Shown here one piece after another: positions 51,788 through 60,464 of a stretch of 60,475 nt of DNA. The position numbers and the translations under genes were made by a program. Where the stretch lies: NCBI GenBank assembly GCA_021299175.1, contig JAJTFY010000016.1:1-60475 (forward strand), given 5' to 3'. The notes beneath the pieces were generated by a model. It had not been told where the DNA came from and made no database searches. It was given only the letters and a program-made list of their open reading frames with translations. This stretch comes from Chitinophagaceae bacterium. GTDB lineage: Bacteria > Bacteroidota > Bacteroidia > Chitinophagales > Chitinophagaceae. Position 1 is the stretch's first letter. Each line of letters begins with the position of its first letter.

Positions 51788-52993
51788 ATGGAATTTGACT
51801 TCTCAAACCAGTTTGATGTAGAAGGGATCAATCCGCCTTCATTGAAGCGGGTAGGTCTTTTTGGCTCTACCGGATCGATAGGGAAGCAGACACTTGAGGT
51901 GATCAGGGCCAATCCGACTCTTTTTTCGGCTACCGTACTTACAGCACATTCCAACCATGAGTTGCTGATAGAGCAAGCCTTGGAATTCTTGCCTACGGTT
52001 GTAGTCATCACCCAATCATCAAAATATGCATTGGTAAAAGAGGCGCTTTCGCCCAAAGGAATCATGGTTTTGGCCGGTGAAGCAGCGCTTGAAGAAGCTG
52101 CTTCAATGGATTGCTTTGACCTGATGATGGCTGCCATTGTTGGTTTTGCAGGATTAAAGCCCACACTTAAGGCCATTGAAACCGGAAAAGACATTGCATT
52201 GGCCAATAAAGAAACCCTTGTTGTAGCAGGAGATGTAGTAATGGCATTGGCTGCAGAAAAAGGGGTTGCGATCATCCCAGTTGATTCAGAGCACTCCGCC
52301 ATTTTTCAATGCCTTGTAGGGGAATCAGCCAATCCTATCGAAAAAATCATTCTTACCGCCTCAGGTGGTCCGTTTATAGGAAGAAAGCCCAATTACCTGG
52401 TGAATGTGAAAAGGGAGCATGCCATTGCCCATCCTAACTGGAGCATGGGGGCTAAGATTTCAATTGACTCTTCAACACTGATGAACAAAGGCCTGGAGAT
52501 GATTGAAGCCAAATGGCTTTTCAATCTTGAGCCATCTCAGATTGAAGTTGTGATCCATCCGCAGAGCATCATCCACAGCATGGTTCAGTTCAAGGACAAT
52601 AGCATCAAAGCCCAGATGGGGCTGCCTGACATGAAGTTGCCGATTCAGTATGCCATGGCCTATCCCCGAAGGATTCCCAACGATTTTCCGAGGTTCAATT
52701 TCGCCAAATCTGCCACCTTGAGTTTTGATCCTCCTGATTACAAGACATTCAGAAACCTTGGCCTTGCCATTGCCGCCCTCCACAAGGGAGGCAACATGCC
52801 TTGCATCCTTAATGCCGCCAATGAACTTGCCGTGTATGGCTTTCTTAAAAATAGGCTTGGTTTTCTTGACATGACGGAAGTGATTGAACAGACCATGGAC
52901 AATGTTACCTTCATCGAACACCCCACCTTGCAGGAGTATTTTGATAGCGATGGAGAAGCCAGGAATTTTGCGGCAACTTTGATCAACTTGTAA
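51788..52993 (+). CDS. dxr: 1-deoxy-D-xylulose 5-phosphate reductoisomerase
   Basis: A 401-aa enzyme of the MEP isoprenoid pathway that makes 2-C-methyl-D-erythritol 4-phosphate with NADPH. The NADPH loop is LFGSTGSIGKQTL; LANKETLVVAG, PVDSEHSAIFQ (metal ligands), TASGGPF, HPNWSMGAKISIDSSTLMNK and EVVIHPQSIIHSMV are all intact. The first 15 or so residues before the nucleotide loop are longer than usual but plausible. Full length. Confidence 0.96.
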   Translation: MEFDFSNQFDVEGINPPSLKRVGLFGSTGSIGKQTLEVIRANPTLFSATVLTAHSNHELLIEQALEFLPTVVVITQSSKYALVKEALSPKGIMVLAGEAALEEAASMDCFDLMMAAIVGFAGLKPTLKAIETGKDIALANKETLVVAGDVVMALAAEKGVAIIPVDSEHSAIFQCLVGESANPIEKIILTASGGPFIGRKPNYLVNVKREHAIAHPNWSMGAKISIDSSTLMNKGLEMIEAKWLFNLEPSQIEVVIHPQSIIHSMVQFKDNSIKAQMGLPDMKLPIQYAMAYPRRIPNDFPRFNFAKSATLSFDPPDYKTFRNLGLAIAALHKGGNMPCILNAANELAVYGFLKNRLGFLDMTEVIEQTMDNVTFIEHPTLQEYFDSDGEARNFAATLINL

Positions 52994-53021
52994 TCCAGTT
53001 CTTCCGCTTGTCCCATTTCAG

Positions 53022-53052
53022 TTGTCTTCCCTCCCTTTATTCTTTATATTTA
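53022..53052 (+). promoter_or_regulatory. Promoter of rseP
   Basis: TTG at 53022-53024, 20-nt spacer, TATATTTA at 53045-53052 (one mismatch). Leader of about 14 nt before the ATG at 53070. Confidence 0.5.
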
Positions 53053-53069
53053 CATCCTAATCTTATACA

Positions 53070-54455
53070 ATGAATTTAAACGTGCTGTTGGATATCAATT
53101 GGAATGCAGTTGGATTGCAGGCCGGGCAACTGATTCTCTCCCTTTCAATACTGGTTATTCTTCATGAGTTGGGCCATTTTATTCCTGCCAAAATCTTCGG
53201 ATGCAGGGTAGATAAATTCTATCTTTTTTTTGATCCCTGGTTTTCGCTTTTCAAAAAGAAAAAAGGTGAAACAGAATATGGCATAGGCTGGTTGCCCCTG
53301 GGTGGTTATGTCAAAATTGCTGGCATGATTGATGAAAGCATGGACAAGGAGCAGCTCAAGCAGCCTGCCCAGTCTTGGGAGTTCCGCAGCAAACCAGCCT
53401 GGCAGCGACTGATCATCATGATTGGTGGTGTAACAGTCAATGTGTTGCTTGCATTTTTCATTTATGCCATGATCCTCTTTACTTGGGGTGAAACCAAACT
53501 GCCGAATAAAAGCCTGACCAATGGTGTTTGGGTGGTAGATACTGTTGTCAACGAAGTGGGCCTTAAAACGGGGGACAAGATCCTTTCCGTCAACAGTGAA
53601 CCTGTCAAATATTTTGAAGACCTCAATGCCGCCATGTTGTTGGGAGAGAAGATGACGATCGACCGCAATGGCGAAGTCAAAGACCTTGTGATTCCCGTTA
53701 ATTTCATAGAAAAAATTGTTGAAAAAGGTAAGAGATCTGTCTTGCTGATGCCCCGTGTGCCTTGCATTGTAGGGGAAGTTGGTGAAGGGACTGGCGCCGC
53801 CAAAAATGGGTTACTGTCCAAGGATAAAATCATTGGCATTGATTCCATGAAAATTGATTTCTTTGATCAGGTAAAGCCTGCCATTTTAAACAGGGCTGGA
53901 GACAGCATTGCGCTACATGTATTGCGCAACGGCAATGAAGTGGTCATCCATTCAGTTGTAAGTGCCGATACTTCCATTGGTTTTTTCCCTGCTGTTCCCA
54001 GCATGGATGAGATGCAAAACGACGGCCTCTATCAATTTGAAACAAGGAAGTTTGGCTTCTTTGCTTCATTCCCTGCAGGAGTGAGCAAGGCAATTGATAA
54101 ACTCGGGTTTTATATCGCCCAATTCAAAAAAATCCTGAACCCATCTACAGGTGCCTACAAAGGCCTGGGTGGATTCAAGTCAATGGGATCCATTTTTCCT
54201 AAATACGCTTGGGACTGGGAAGCTTTCTGGAACATCACTGCATTTTTCTCGATTGTATTGGCGTTCATGAACCTCCTGCCCATCCCTGCATTGGATGGTG
54301 GACATGTTGTGTTTACCTTGATTGAAATGATCACTGGAAAGAAACCCAATGAGAAGTTTTTAGAATATGCACAAATCGTGGGGATGGTTATCCTTTTCGG
54401 TTTGATGATTTATGCGAATGCAAATGATTGGTTGGGTTGGGGAAGAAATAAATGA
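53070..54455 (+). CDS. rseP: RIP (site-2) metalloprotease RseP
   Basis: A 461-aa inner-membrane zinc protease that cuts within the membrane, normally anti-sigma factors or signal-peptide remnants. HELGH at 32-36 gives the zinc site, followed by GWLPLGGYVKIAGMIDE. Two PDZ-like domains lie at about 150-320 (GLKTGDKILSVN and AAKNGLLSKDKIIGI). The second zinc ligand is in PIPALDGGH near 410. Four membrane segments fit. It stands alone here and converges on trmN6 with 1 bp between stops. Confidence 0.94.
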   Translation: MNLNVLLDINWNAVGLQAGQLILSLSILVILHELGHFIPAKIFGCRVDKFYLFFDPWFSLFKKKKGETEYGIGWLPLGGYVKIAGMIDESMDKEQLKQPAQSWEFRSKPAWQRLIIMIGGVTVNVLLAFFIYAMILFTWGETKLPNKSLTNGVWVVDTVVNEVGLKTGDKILSVNSEPVKYFEDLNAAMLLGEKMTIDRNGEVKDLVIPVNFIEKIVEKGKRSVLLMPRVPCIVGEVGEGTGAAKNGLLSKDKIIGIDSMKIDFFDQVKPAILNRAGDSIALHVLRNGNEVVIHSVVSADTSIGFFPAVPSMDEMQNDGLYQFETRKFGFFASFPAGVSKAIDKLGFYIAQFKKILNPSTGAYKGLGGFKSMGSIFPKYAWDWEAFWNITAFFSIVLAFMNLLPIPALDGGHVVFTLIEMITGKKPNEKFLEYAQIVGMVILFGLMIYANANDWLGWGRNK

Positions 54456-54456
54456 C

Positions 54457-55167
54457 CTAGAGGTATAAATAATATTGCTCTAGCAGCAATTTGAATGCAT
54501 CAGAATATTCTGATGCATTTTTTTTGATGATAATGGTTTCGGTTTCAGTGTCACTCATGGTAGTTGAAAATTGTATCATAACCCTGAATGGATCGTGAAA
54601 AGGACTTTGTTTTACATCGGCAATACTGACTGGAAATAGTTGAGATTGGTTCGCAATATTTATGCACTCATCCTTTCTGTAAAAAGGCATCAGCACATAA
54701 AAAAAACCTTTGCTGCTCATCAATCTTTTTGCATGGGAAAAAAGTGCATCAAGGGTTAATCCGTCGCCATGCCTTGCCAGATTTACGCCTGTCTGATCAG
54801 ACCTGAGTTGCTTTTCGTAAAATGGGGGGTTAGAGATGACAACCTGGTAGGGCTTGTCTGTTTGCCAATCTTTAATGTCTCCGATTATTGCATTGATGCT
54901 ACTGCTGAAGGGAGAATCTTTTATGTTCTGGCATAGCTGTTCATGGCAGGAAGATTCTATTTCAATGGCATCAATATTGATTGACCTGTTTTGTGAAAGC
55001 ATAAGGGAAAGCAGGCCAGTACCCGCACCGATATCTAACAAGTTTTCTGCGGATCGTATTTTTGAATTGGCCCAGGCGCCAAATAAACAAGCATCTGTGG
55101 TAACCTTCATGGAACAGTTGTTCTGATGTATGGTGAATTGCTTGAAACTGAAATAGGAATTTCCCAT
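54457..55167 (-). CDS. tRNA1(Val) (adenine(37)-N6)-methyltransferase-like
   Basis: A 236-aa SAM methyltransferase. The open frame reaches 55263, but that would overlap tsaD; the ATG at 55167 gives MGNSYFSFKQFTIHQNNCSM, then KVTTDA, the normal start for TrmN6/YfiC proteins. LLDIGAGTGLLSLML is motif I and VVISNPPFYEKQL holds the NPPF motif of N6-adenine methyltransferases. It would methylate A37 of tRNA-Val. It begins 14 bp after tsaD, which suggests an operon of tRNA modification genes. Confidence 0.9.
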   Translation of the reverse strand: MGNSYFSFKQFTIHQNNCSMKVTTDACLFGAWANSKIRSAENLLDIGAGTGLLSLMLSQNRSINIDAIEIESSCHEQLCQNIKDSPFSSSINAIIGDIKDWQTDKPYQVVISNPPFYEKQLRSDQTGVNLARHGDGLTLDALFSHAKRLMSSKGFFYVLMPFYRKDECINIANQSQLFPVSIADVKQSPFHDPFRVMIQFSTTMSDTETETIIIKKNASEYSDAFKLLLEQYYLYL

Positions 55168-55180
55168 GATGATACGTTGT

Positions 55181-56197
55181 TTACCAAGCCGCCCTGGCAG
55201 AAGCCGAAACGGTAAGTGGGCTGCTGAACCCAGCCAGAAATTTATGGTAGCCGGTAATGGCAATCATTGCAGCATTGTCGGTGCAGTATTCCATTTCAGG
55301 GATATACAATTTCCACTGGTATTTTTCTGCCATCTCCTGCATTGCATTTCTGAGTCCTTTGTTGGCAGAGACCCCACCCGCAAGACAGATGGTTTTGATG
55401 CCTGTCTGCAGGCTGGCTTTTTTGAGTTTGTGCAGGAGGATGTTGACAATGCAATATTGGGCAGAAGCGCAGATGTCAGGAAGGTGCTTGCTGATAAAAT
55501 CAGGATCGGTTTTCAATTGCTTTTGCAAGAAATACAGTATGGATGTTTTAACTCCGCTGAAACTGAAATTGAGTCCTTCAATTTGCGGTTCAGGGAAATG
55601 GAATTTCTTTGGATCTCCTTCCTTGGCATATCGATCAATCAAGGGCCCACCAGGGTAGGGAAGCCCCAAGAGCTTGGCTGTTTTGTCAAATGCTTCACCA
55701 GCAGCATCATCAAGTGTTTCGCCCAGGATTTCCATGTTCAGTGCGTCTTTGCACAAGACAATCTGTGTATGTCCTCCACTGACTGTAAGACAAAGAAATG
55801 GGAATTCAGGTTGAGGATCTGCAATCAAATTGGACAATACATGGGCTTGCATATGGTGCACGGCTATCAGAGGGATATTGAGTGATAGCGCAAGTGATTT
55901 TGCAAAGCCAGTGCCTACCAGAAGTGCACCAATCAGTCCGGGGGAACTTGTAAAAGCAACTGCATCAAGTTGATCAAGAGAAATGCCACCTTCAGCAATG
56001 GCCTGGTCTACAACAGGGACAATGTTTTGCATGTGTGCACGGCTGGCCAATTCTGGCACTACGCCACCATATTGGGTATGGATTGCTTGTGTAGCAATGA
56101 TGTTTGAAACTATTTTTCCATTATGGCAAACAGACGCCGATGTTTCATCGCAGGAAGATTCAATGCCCAGTATATAGGTGTTCTCACCTTTTTTCAT
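55181..56197 (-). CDS. tsaD: tRNA N6-adenosine threonylcarbamoyltransferase TsaD
   Basis: A 338-aa enzyme that transfers threonylcarbamoyl to A37 of ANN-reading tRNAs. ILGIESSCDETSASV is the ASKHA phosphate loop; VPELASRAHMQN, AVHHMQAHVLSN (metal histidines), CLTVSGGHTQIV, GEAFDKTAKLLGLPYPGG and LAGGVSANKGLR are all intact. Its start overlaps the small membrane-protein gene upstream by 14 bp and it is followed by a tRNA methyltransferase gene. Confidence 0.96.
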   Translation of the reverse strand: MKKGENTYILGIESSCDETSASVCHNGKIVSNIIATQAIHTQYGGVVPELASRAHMQNIVPVVDQAIAEGGISLDQLDAVAFTSSPGLIGALLVGTGFAKSLALSLNIPLIAVHHMQAHVLSNLIADPQPEFPFLCLTVSGGHTQIVLCKDALNMEILGETLDDAAGEAFDKTAKLLGLPYPGGPLIDRYAKEGDPKKFHFPEPQIEGLNFSFSGVKTSILYFLQKQLKTDPDFISKHLPDICASAQYCIVNILLHKLKKASLQTGIKTICLAGGVSANKGLRNAMQEMAEKYQWKLYIPEMEYCTDNAAMIAITGYHKFLAGFSSPLTVSASARAAW

Positions 56198-56543
56198 TCC
56201 GCGAAGGTAAGGAGACTACCTTTTCAACGTGTATGATCTTGTGTTTTGGGTTTGATGCATCGATTTTCTTATAACAAATTCTTGCAGATTGGGTTTCTGT
56301 GATCATCGCTTTTTCACCTTCTACAACCGGAAAATAATGATTACCCTTGTTGTCTACCACAATAAATTGGTCTTTATCTGAAGGTAGAGTTAAAATTTTT
56401 CCTTGCAGCTCATGTGCGCAGGGATTGGATGCTTCATTGTTTTCGTCTTTGGACAGACTAAAAAAAGTTGAAGTGCCAAGAATGATAAATGAAATTAACA
56501 CGATTCCAGAGAGCTGAGATTTTTGAGTGATTGGCTTTGGCAT
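56184..56543 (-). CDS. Small membrane-anchored protein, unknown
   Basis: A 119-aa protein with one N-terminal membrane helix (LSGIVLISFIILGTSTFFSL) and a polar domain of about 85 residues holding a beta-rich stretch (ILTLPSDKDQFIVVDNKGNH). Two cysteines (CAHEL, ICYKK) could form a disulfide outside. It overlaps tsaD by 14 bp and is the first gene of that operon, yet nothing suggests a role in tRNA modification. Not recognised. Confidence 0.7.
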   Translation of the reverse strand: MPKPITQKSQLSGIVLISFIILGTSTFFSLSKDENNEASNPCAHELQGKILTLPSDKDQFIVVDNKGNHYFPVVEGEKAMITETQSARICYKKIDASNPKHKIIHVEKVVSLPSRNEKR

Positions 56544-56588
56544 CTTGGTTCGTTTTCTTGGGTGATCAGGGAGTTATTGCCTACAATT

Positions 56589-56596
56589 CAAATCTA
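56589..56596 (-). promoter_or_regulatory. -7 box of the 119-aa protein / tsaD / trmN6 operon
   Basis: Perfect TAGATTTG on the minus strand with a TTG 22 nt upstream (56621-56619), slightly longer spacing than usual. Leader of about 41 nt. The rest of the 188-bp gap holds no other signal I can support. Confidence 0.45.
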
Positions 56597-56731
56597 CACT
56601 CAAGCTCATTTACTCTCCCAAGATGATGGACTGCTTATCTGAATTAATTGAGTAAATGTACAATCCACCATGTTCTTGGTGGTTATAGTAATGTAGTAGC
56701 TACGAGAATGAGTAGTTGGCTGATTTTTCCT

Positions 56732-57982
56732 TTATTTAGATCGAATGGCCACAACCGGGTCCATTTTAGCGGCAATCATTGCTGGAATAATACCTGCCAG
56801 CACCCCAATGCTGACGCAAATGACAATTGCCAGCGCCAGAATATTCGCAGATACGAAGATGGGGAAATTAAAAGCACTGCTCAAAATTTGGGCCATGACA
56901 ACAACCAATACGATGCCTATCAGTCCGCCAATGATGCAAATCAGGGCACTTTCCAACAGGAATTCAATCAATATGGTTCGTTTCTTTGCTCCTATCGCTT
57001 TTTTAAGCCCGATGATGGGTGTTCTCTCCCGAACGGTTACAAACATGATGTTGGCGATGCCAAAGGCTCCTACAATCAGGCTGAGCAGGCCAATCATCCA
57101 TCCCCCGAGGTTGATGCTTCCGAAAAGAGAACTCACGGCTTTGCTGAAGTCGCTGATGGCATTGAGTGCAAAATCATCTTCTTCTATCGGGCCAAGGCGA
57201 TGGATGGACCGCATGGCGCCTTTGAGTTCATCCTTCAGCGCATCAGTGCTCATGTTTTCGGGTCCTTTGACAATAATTTTGGGATTATTGAACCTTTCAT
57301 TGAACAACATTTGTTTCATGAACCGGTATGAGAGCACAATGCTTTGGTCGAATTGCCATCCTTCGATGAAACTCTTTCCCTGTTTTCTGATCACGCCGAC
57401 AATGATGGCTTTCTTGTTCCTCAGGTCCACTTCTTTTCCAACCGCTCTTTCAGGATTCCCAAAAAGCTTTTCTGCATTGTCATATCCAATGATGATGCTG
57501 GGGCTTCCATAGTCAAATTCCATTTGGTTGAGGTATCTGCCATATTGGATATCGATGGGTTGAATCTTATCAAATTCCTCAGTGATGCCGTGGTAGTTGA
57601 TTCCATCCAATTTGTTGTTATCATATTCGATGAAAGACTGCGTTGTAAAATTGAATACGATGTTGATGTCTGCACTAATTTTCTCCCTGAGCAATTTGGT
57701 TTCAATAAGCTTTGGACTGGGTCGATTTACATATTTCCACCATGGATACTCTGCACCACCCTGGTAATCCCATTTGTCTATGTAGATGGTATTTGAACCG
57801 AGAGATTTTACCCCATCCTGGATATTTTTCTCTAAACTACTGACGGTAGCGAGTACGCCAATGATGCAAAAAATACCAATGGTGACCCCAAAAAGTGAGA
57901 GGAATGTTCTCAGCTTGTTTTTCCCCAACTCCTGTATTGCAAGTTTGAGGGTGTTCCACAATATTTCAAAGGTTTTCCGCAT
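56732..57982 (-). CDS. MacB/FtsX-type ABC transporter permease
   Basis: A 416-aa inner-membrane protein. An N-terminal helix (LRTFLSLFGVTIGIFCIIGV) is followed by a MacB periplasmic core domain of about 230 residues and three C-terminal helices with the FtsX signature (IANIMFVTVRERTPIIGLKK, then AIGAKKRTI). Such permeases work with an ATPase to export lipoproteins, peptides or antibiotics by a mechanotransmission mechanism. No ATPase gene is adjacent. A perfect -7 box ends 4 nt before the ATG, so the mRNA is probably leaderless. Confidence 0.92.
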   Translation of the reverse strand: MRKTFEILWNTLKLAIQELGKNKLRTFLSLFGVTIGIFCIIGVLATVSSLEKNIQDGVKSLGSNTIYIDKWDYQGGAEYPWWKYVNRPSPKLIETKLLREKISADINIVFNFTTQSFIEYDNNKLDGINYHGITEEFDKIQPIDIQYGRYLNQMEFDYGSPSIIIGYDNAEKLFGNPERAVGKEVDLRNKKAIIVGVIRKQGKSFIEGWQFDQSIVLSYRFMKQMLFNERFNNPKIIVKGPENMSTDALKDELKGAMRSIHRLGPIEEDDFALNAISDFSKAVSSLFGSINLGGWMIGLLSLIVGAFGIANIMFVTVRERTPIIGLKKAIGAKKRTILIEFLLESALICIIGGLIGIVLVVVMAQILSSAFNFPIFVSANILALAIVICVSIGVLAGIIPAMIAAKMDPVVAIRSK

Positions 57983-57986
57983 CGTA

Positions 57987-57994
57987 CAAAATTA
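57987..57994 (-). promoter_or_regulatory. -7 box of the ABC permease gene, leaderless
   Basis: Perfect TAATTTTG on the minus strand, ending 4 nt before the ATG at 57982; a TTTG lies 16 nt upstream of it. Confidence 0.55.
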
Positions 57995-58057
57995 CTCGAT
58001 TTATGGTAGCCAAAGGGTAAAAAATGCTGAAGGGATGTTGCTGATGACAAACGGACT

Positions 58058-58969
58058 TCAGTGCATGTGCAGCGGCCGCTTTTTGATCATTCCTCCACGG
58101 ATCTCCCTTACACTATTGATGACCATAAAAACATCCGGATCTATGGCCAGTATCTCGTTTTTGATCTTGCTCACTTCAAGCCTGGTTACAACGGTATAAA
58201 TGATATCTGTATCCCTTTTTACCGTTCCTTTTTTGCCATGCCCCTTAGATCCCTTGTAGGTAGTAATTCCTCTTCCGAACTGCTCAATGATCATTGTGCT
58301 GATTTCCTCTGAGTGCTGGTTGGATACGATCGTGAGGGCGGTATACTCTTCAATGCCCTCAACAAAAAAGTCTACGGCTTTTGATGCCACGAGATAGGTT
58401 AAGATGGAATAAAGGGCAGATTCGATGCCAAGAATGTAAGCTGCAAAAGCAAAAATAATGATGTTGAACACCAGGATGATATCTCCAATCGATGCGGAAA
58501 TTCTCCTGCTCAAGGTCAAAGCAAGGATCTCAGTTCCATCAAGTACACCTCCGCCGCGCATGGCCAAGCCTATGCCTGCCCCAAGGAAAAATCCACCGAA
58601 GGTGGCCACCAGCAACTTGTCTTCTGTGATTTCCGGGTATGGAATAAAGGTTACAGCTATGGACAGTGCAATGATGGCAATAAAAGCTGACCAAAACAGG
58701 CTTTTCCCGTATTGTTTGTAACCCAGTGCTAAAAAGGGTAGGTTGATCAGCACTATGATCAGCGAAAAGGGTAGCTGGGTGATTTGCGTGAGCAGCAGGG
58801 AAATGCCAGTGGCTCCGCCATCAATAAAATGATTGGGCAGTAAAAAACTCTTCAATCCAAATCCTGCTGATAATACCCCCAGCGCTATAAATACCCAATT
58901 TTTAAGCGTATACAGCGCATTGGATGTTTTTTGTGGCAATTTGATTGGGTGTACCAGTTTTCTTCCCAT
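58058..58969 (-). CDS. YitT family membrane protein (DUF161 + DUF2179)
   Basis: A 303-aa protein with five or six membrane segments (for example NWVFIALGVLSAGFGLKSFL, VATFGGFFLGAGIGLAMRGG) and a cytoplasmic C-terminal DUF2179 domain (EYTALTIVSNQHSEEISTMI; DIIYTVVTRLEVSKIKNEIL). The frame continues 32 codons further, into prfC on the other strand, so I chose the ATG at 58969, 4 nt after a perfect -7 box. Function is not established; related proteins are often called YitT or YebE-type transport proteins. Confidence 0.87.
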   Translation of the reverse strand: MGRKLVHPIKLPQKTSNALYTLKNWVFIALGVLSAGFGLKSFLLPNHFIDGGATGISLLLTQITQLPFSLIIVLINLPFLALGYKQYGKSLFWSAFIAIIALSIAVTFIPYPEITEDKLLVATFGGFFLGAGIGLAMRGGGVLDGTEILALTLSRRISASIGDIILVFNIIIFAFAAYILGIESALYSILTYLVASKAVDFFVEGIEEYTALTIVSNQHSEEISTMIIEQFGRGITTYKGSKGHGKKGTVKRDTDIIYTVVTRLEVSKIKNEILAIDPDVFMVINSVREIRGGMIKKRPLHMH

Positions 58970-58973
58970 TGTC

Positions 58974-58981
58974 CAAAAATA
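58974..58981 (-). promoter_or_regulatory. -7 box of the YitT-like gene, leaderless
   Basis: Perfect TATTTTTG on the minus strand, 4 nt before the chosen ATG. It faces the divergent prfC promoter 16 bp away. Confidence 0.5.
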
Positions 58982-58997
58982 ATGAATGTTCTTGTCA

Positions 58998-59005
58998 TAC
59001 CTTTG
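58998..59005 (+). promoter_or_regulatory. -7 box of the prfC promoter
   Basis: Perfect TACCTTTG, 13 nt before the ATG at 59019. No TTG at the ideal distance. Confidence 0.5.
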
Positions 59006-59018
59006 CGCACGCGAAACA

Positions 59019-60404
59019 ATGAAGTACGAAAACGAAATAAGCAAACGCAGGACTTTTGCCATCATCTCACATCCAGATGCTGGAAAAACTACCCTGACTG
59101 AGAAATTCCTCCTTTTTGGCGGAGCGATTCAAACGGCAGGGGCTGTAAAAAGCAATAAGATTAAGAAGCACGCCACCAGTGATTTCATGGAAATTGAGCG
59201 GCAAAGGGGTATCAGTGTGGCCACCTCTGTAATGACATTTGAGTACAGGGGGGTATTGATCAACCTCTTGGATACTCGCGGTCACAAGGATTTTGCTGAA
59301 GATACATACCGTACATTAACAGCCGTTGACAGTGTTGTTTTGGTCATTGATGGTGTAAAAGGGGTGGAAGAGCAAACCAGAAAACTGATGGAGGTTTGCC
59401 GCATGCGCGACACTCCCGTGATTGTTTTTGTCAACAAGCTCGATCGCGATGGTAAAGATCCTTTTGATTTGTTGGATGAAATTGAAAAAGAGCTCAAGAT
59501 TTTGTTGCATCCTTTGAGCTGGCCAATCAATTCTGGTAAGGATTTCAAGGGAGTATACAGCCTTTATGATAAAAGTTTGCTGCTTTTCAATGCCAATCAG
59601 AAAGCGACTGCAGAAGACAGTGTCCAAATTGATAACCTTGATGATCCATTGTTGAACAACCTGGTGGGAGAGAAAGATGCCGATCAACTCAGAGACGATG
59701 CATCCCTGATTGATGGGGTGTATGGCAATTTTGACAATGAGGCTTACCTCAGCGGTATAAAGGCGCCGGTTTTCTTTGGCAGTGCCATCAATAATTTTGG
59801 GGTGAAAGAGTTGCTAGATACTTTCATCCGCATTTCGCCTGAACCCAGGAGCCGCGATACCACTGCCCGACACGTGGATGTGCAGGAAGATAAATTCAGT
59901 GGCTTCATCTTTAAGATACATGCCAACCTGGACCCCAAACACAGGGACAGGATTGCCTTCTTGAGGGTATGTTCCGGTAAGTTTGAACGGAACAAATATT
60001 TTCATCATGTGCGCCTCGATAGGGATGTTCGATTCAGCAATCCTTACAGCTTTTTAGCAAGAGACAAAGATGTGATTGAGACAGCATATCCCGGTGATGT
60101 TGTGGGTTTGTTTGATACAGGGAATTTCAAGATTGGCGATCAGTTCGAAGTGATACAATACAGGCTTTTACAGGAATATGGTGCATCAGTCCAGTTCAAC
60201 TCTTTGCCTTTTTATAAAGCCTGTTGGTTGACTGCAGAAGACAAATCAAAATTGGAGGAATTCACTCGATTTAAAACCGCCAATACTGTGATTGACAAGG
60301 ATGGACATGTGGTTTATCTTGCTCAAAGTGATTGGTTCCTGAATACTGAAATTGCCAATAATCCGGGCATTCAGTTCCACTTCAGCTCGGAAATTCATAA
60401 ATGA
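59019..60404 (+). CDS. prfC: Peptide chain release factor 3, with a large internal deletion and altered G3 motif
   Basis: RF3 is the GTPase that recycles release factors 1 and 2 after termination. I chose the ATG at 59019 ([20 protein letters not shown]), after the -7 box. The P-loop [17 protein letters not shown] (139-142) and GSA are present, as are domain II and the end ([14 protein letters not shown] ... FHFSSEIHK). The protein is 461 aa instead of about 529. Compared with the known E. coli protein, about 67 residues of domain III are absent between KIGD and QFEV (residues 374/375, base 60140/60141), exactly in frame. The G3 motif reads DTRGHKDF where DTPGHEDF is expected (Arg87, Lys90). 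Function is therefore doubtful; RF3 is dispensable in many bacteria. Confidence 0.88.
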   Translation: MKYENEISKRRTFAIISHPDAGKTTLTEKFLLFGGAIQTAGAVKSNKIKKHATSDFMEIERQRGISVATSVMTFEYRGVLINLLDTRGHKDFAEDTYRTLTAVDSVVLVIDGVKGVEEQTRKLMEVCRMRDTPVIVFVNKLDRDGKDPFDLLDEIEKELKILLHPLSWPINSGKDFKGVYSLYDKSLLLFNANQKATAEDSVQIDNLDDPLLNNLVGEKDADQLRDDASLIDGVYGNFDNEAYLSGIKAPVFFGSAINNFGVKELLDTFIRISPEPRSRDTTARHVDVQEDKFSGFIFKIHANLDPKHRDRIAFLRVCSGKFERNKYFHHVRLDRDVRFSNPYSFLARDKDVIETAYPGDVVGLFDTGNFKIGDQFEVIQYRLLQEYGASVQFNSLPFYKACWLTAEDKSKLEEFTRFKTANTVIDKDGHVVYLAQSDWFLNTEIANNPGIQFHFSSEIHK

Positions 60405-60440
60405 TTGGGATGTTCTGACAGTTAGAGGTTGAACTTGCCA

Positions 60441-60464
60441 GCCGAAGGCTGGGTCGCCTTCGGC
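60441..60464. terminator. Hairpin after prfC
   Basis: Perfect 9-bp stem GCCGAAGGC/GCCTTCGGC with a 6-nt loop, 37 bp after the prfC stop. No T run follows within the window. Its core resembles the hairpin core of the 73-bp tandem repeat near 41.1 kb. Confidence 0.5.

Noticed and set aside
55168-55263. Upstream extension of the tRNA methyltransferase
   Set aside because: It would overlap tsaD by 83 bp and adds no family sequence.
56607-56658. 9-bp inverted repeat CATTTACTC ... GAGTAAATG as an operator
   Set aside because: Arms are far apart (34 bp) and AT-rich; likely chance.
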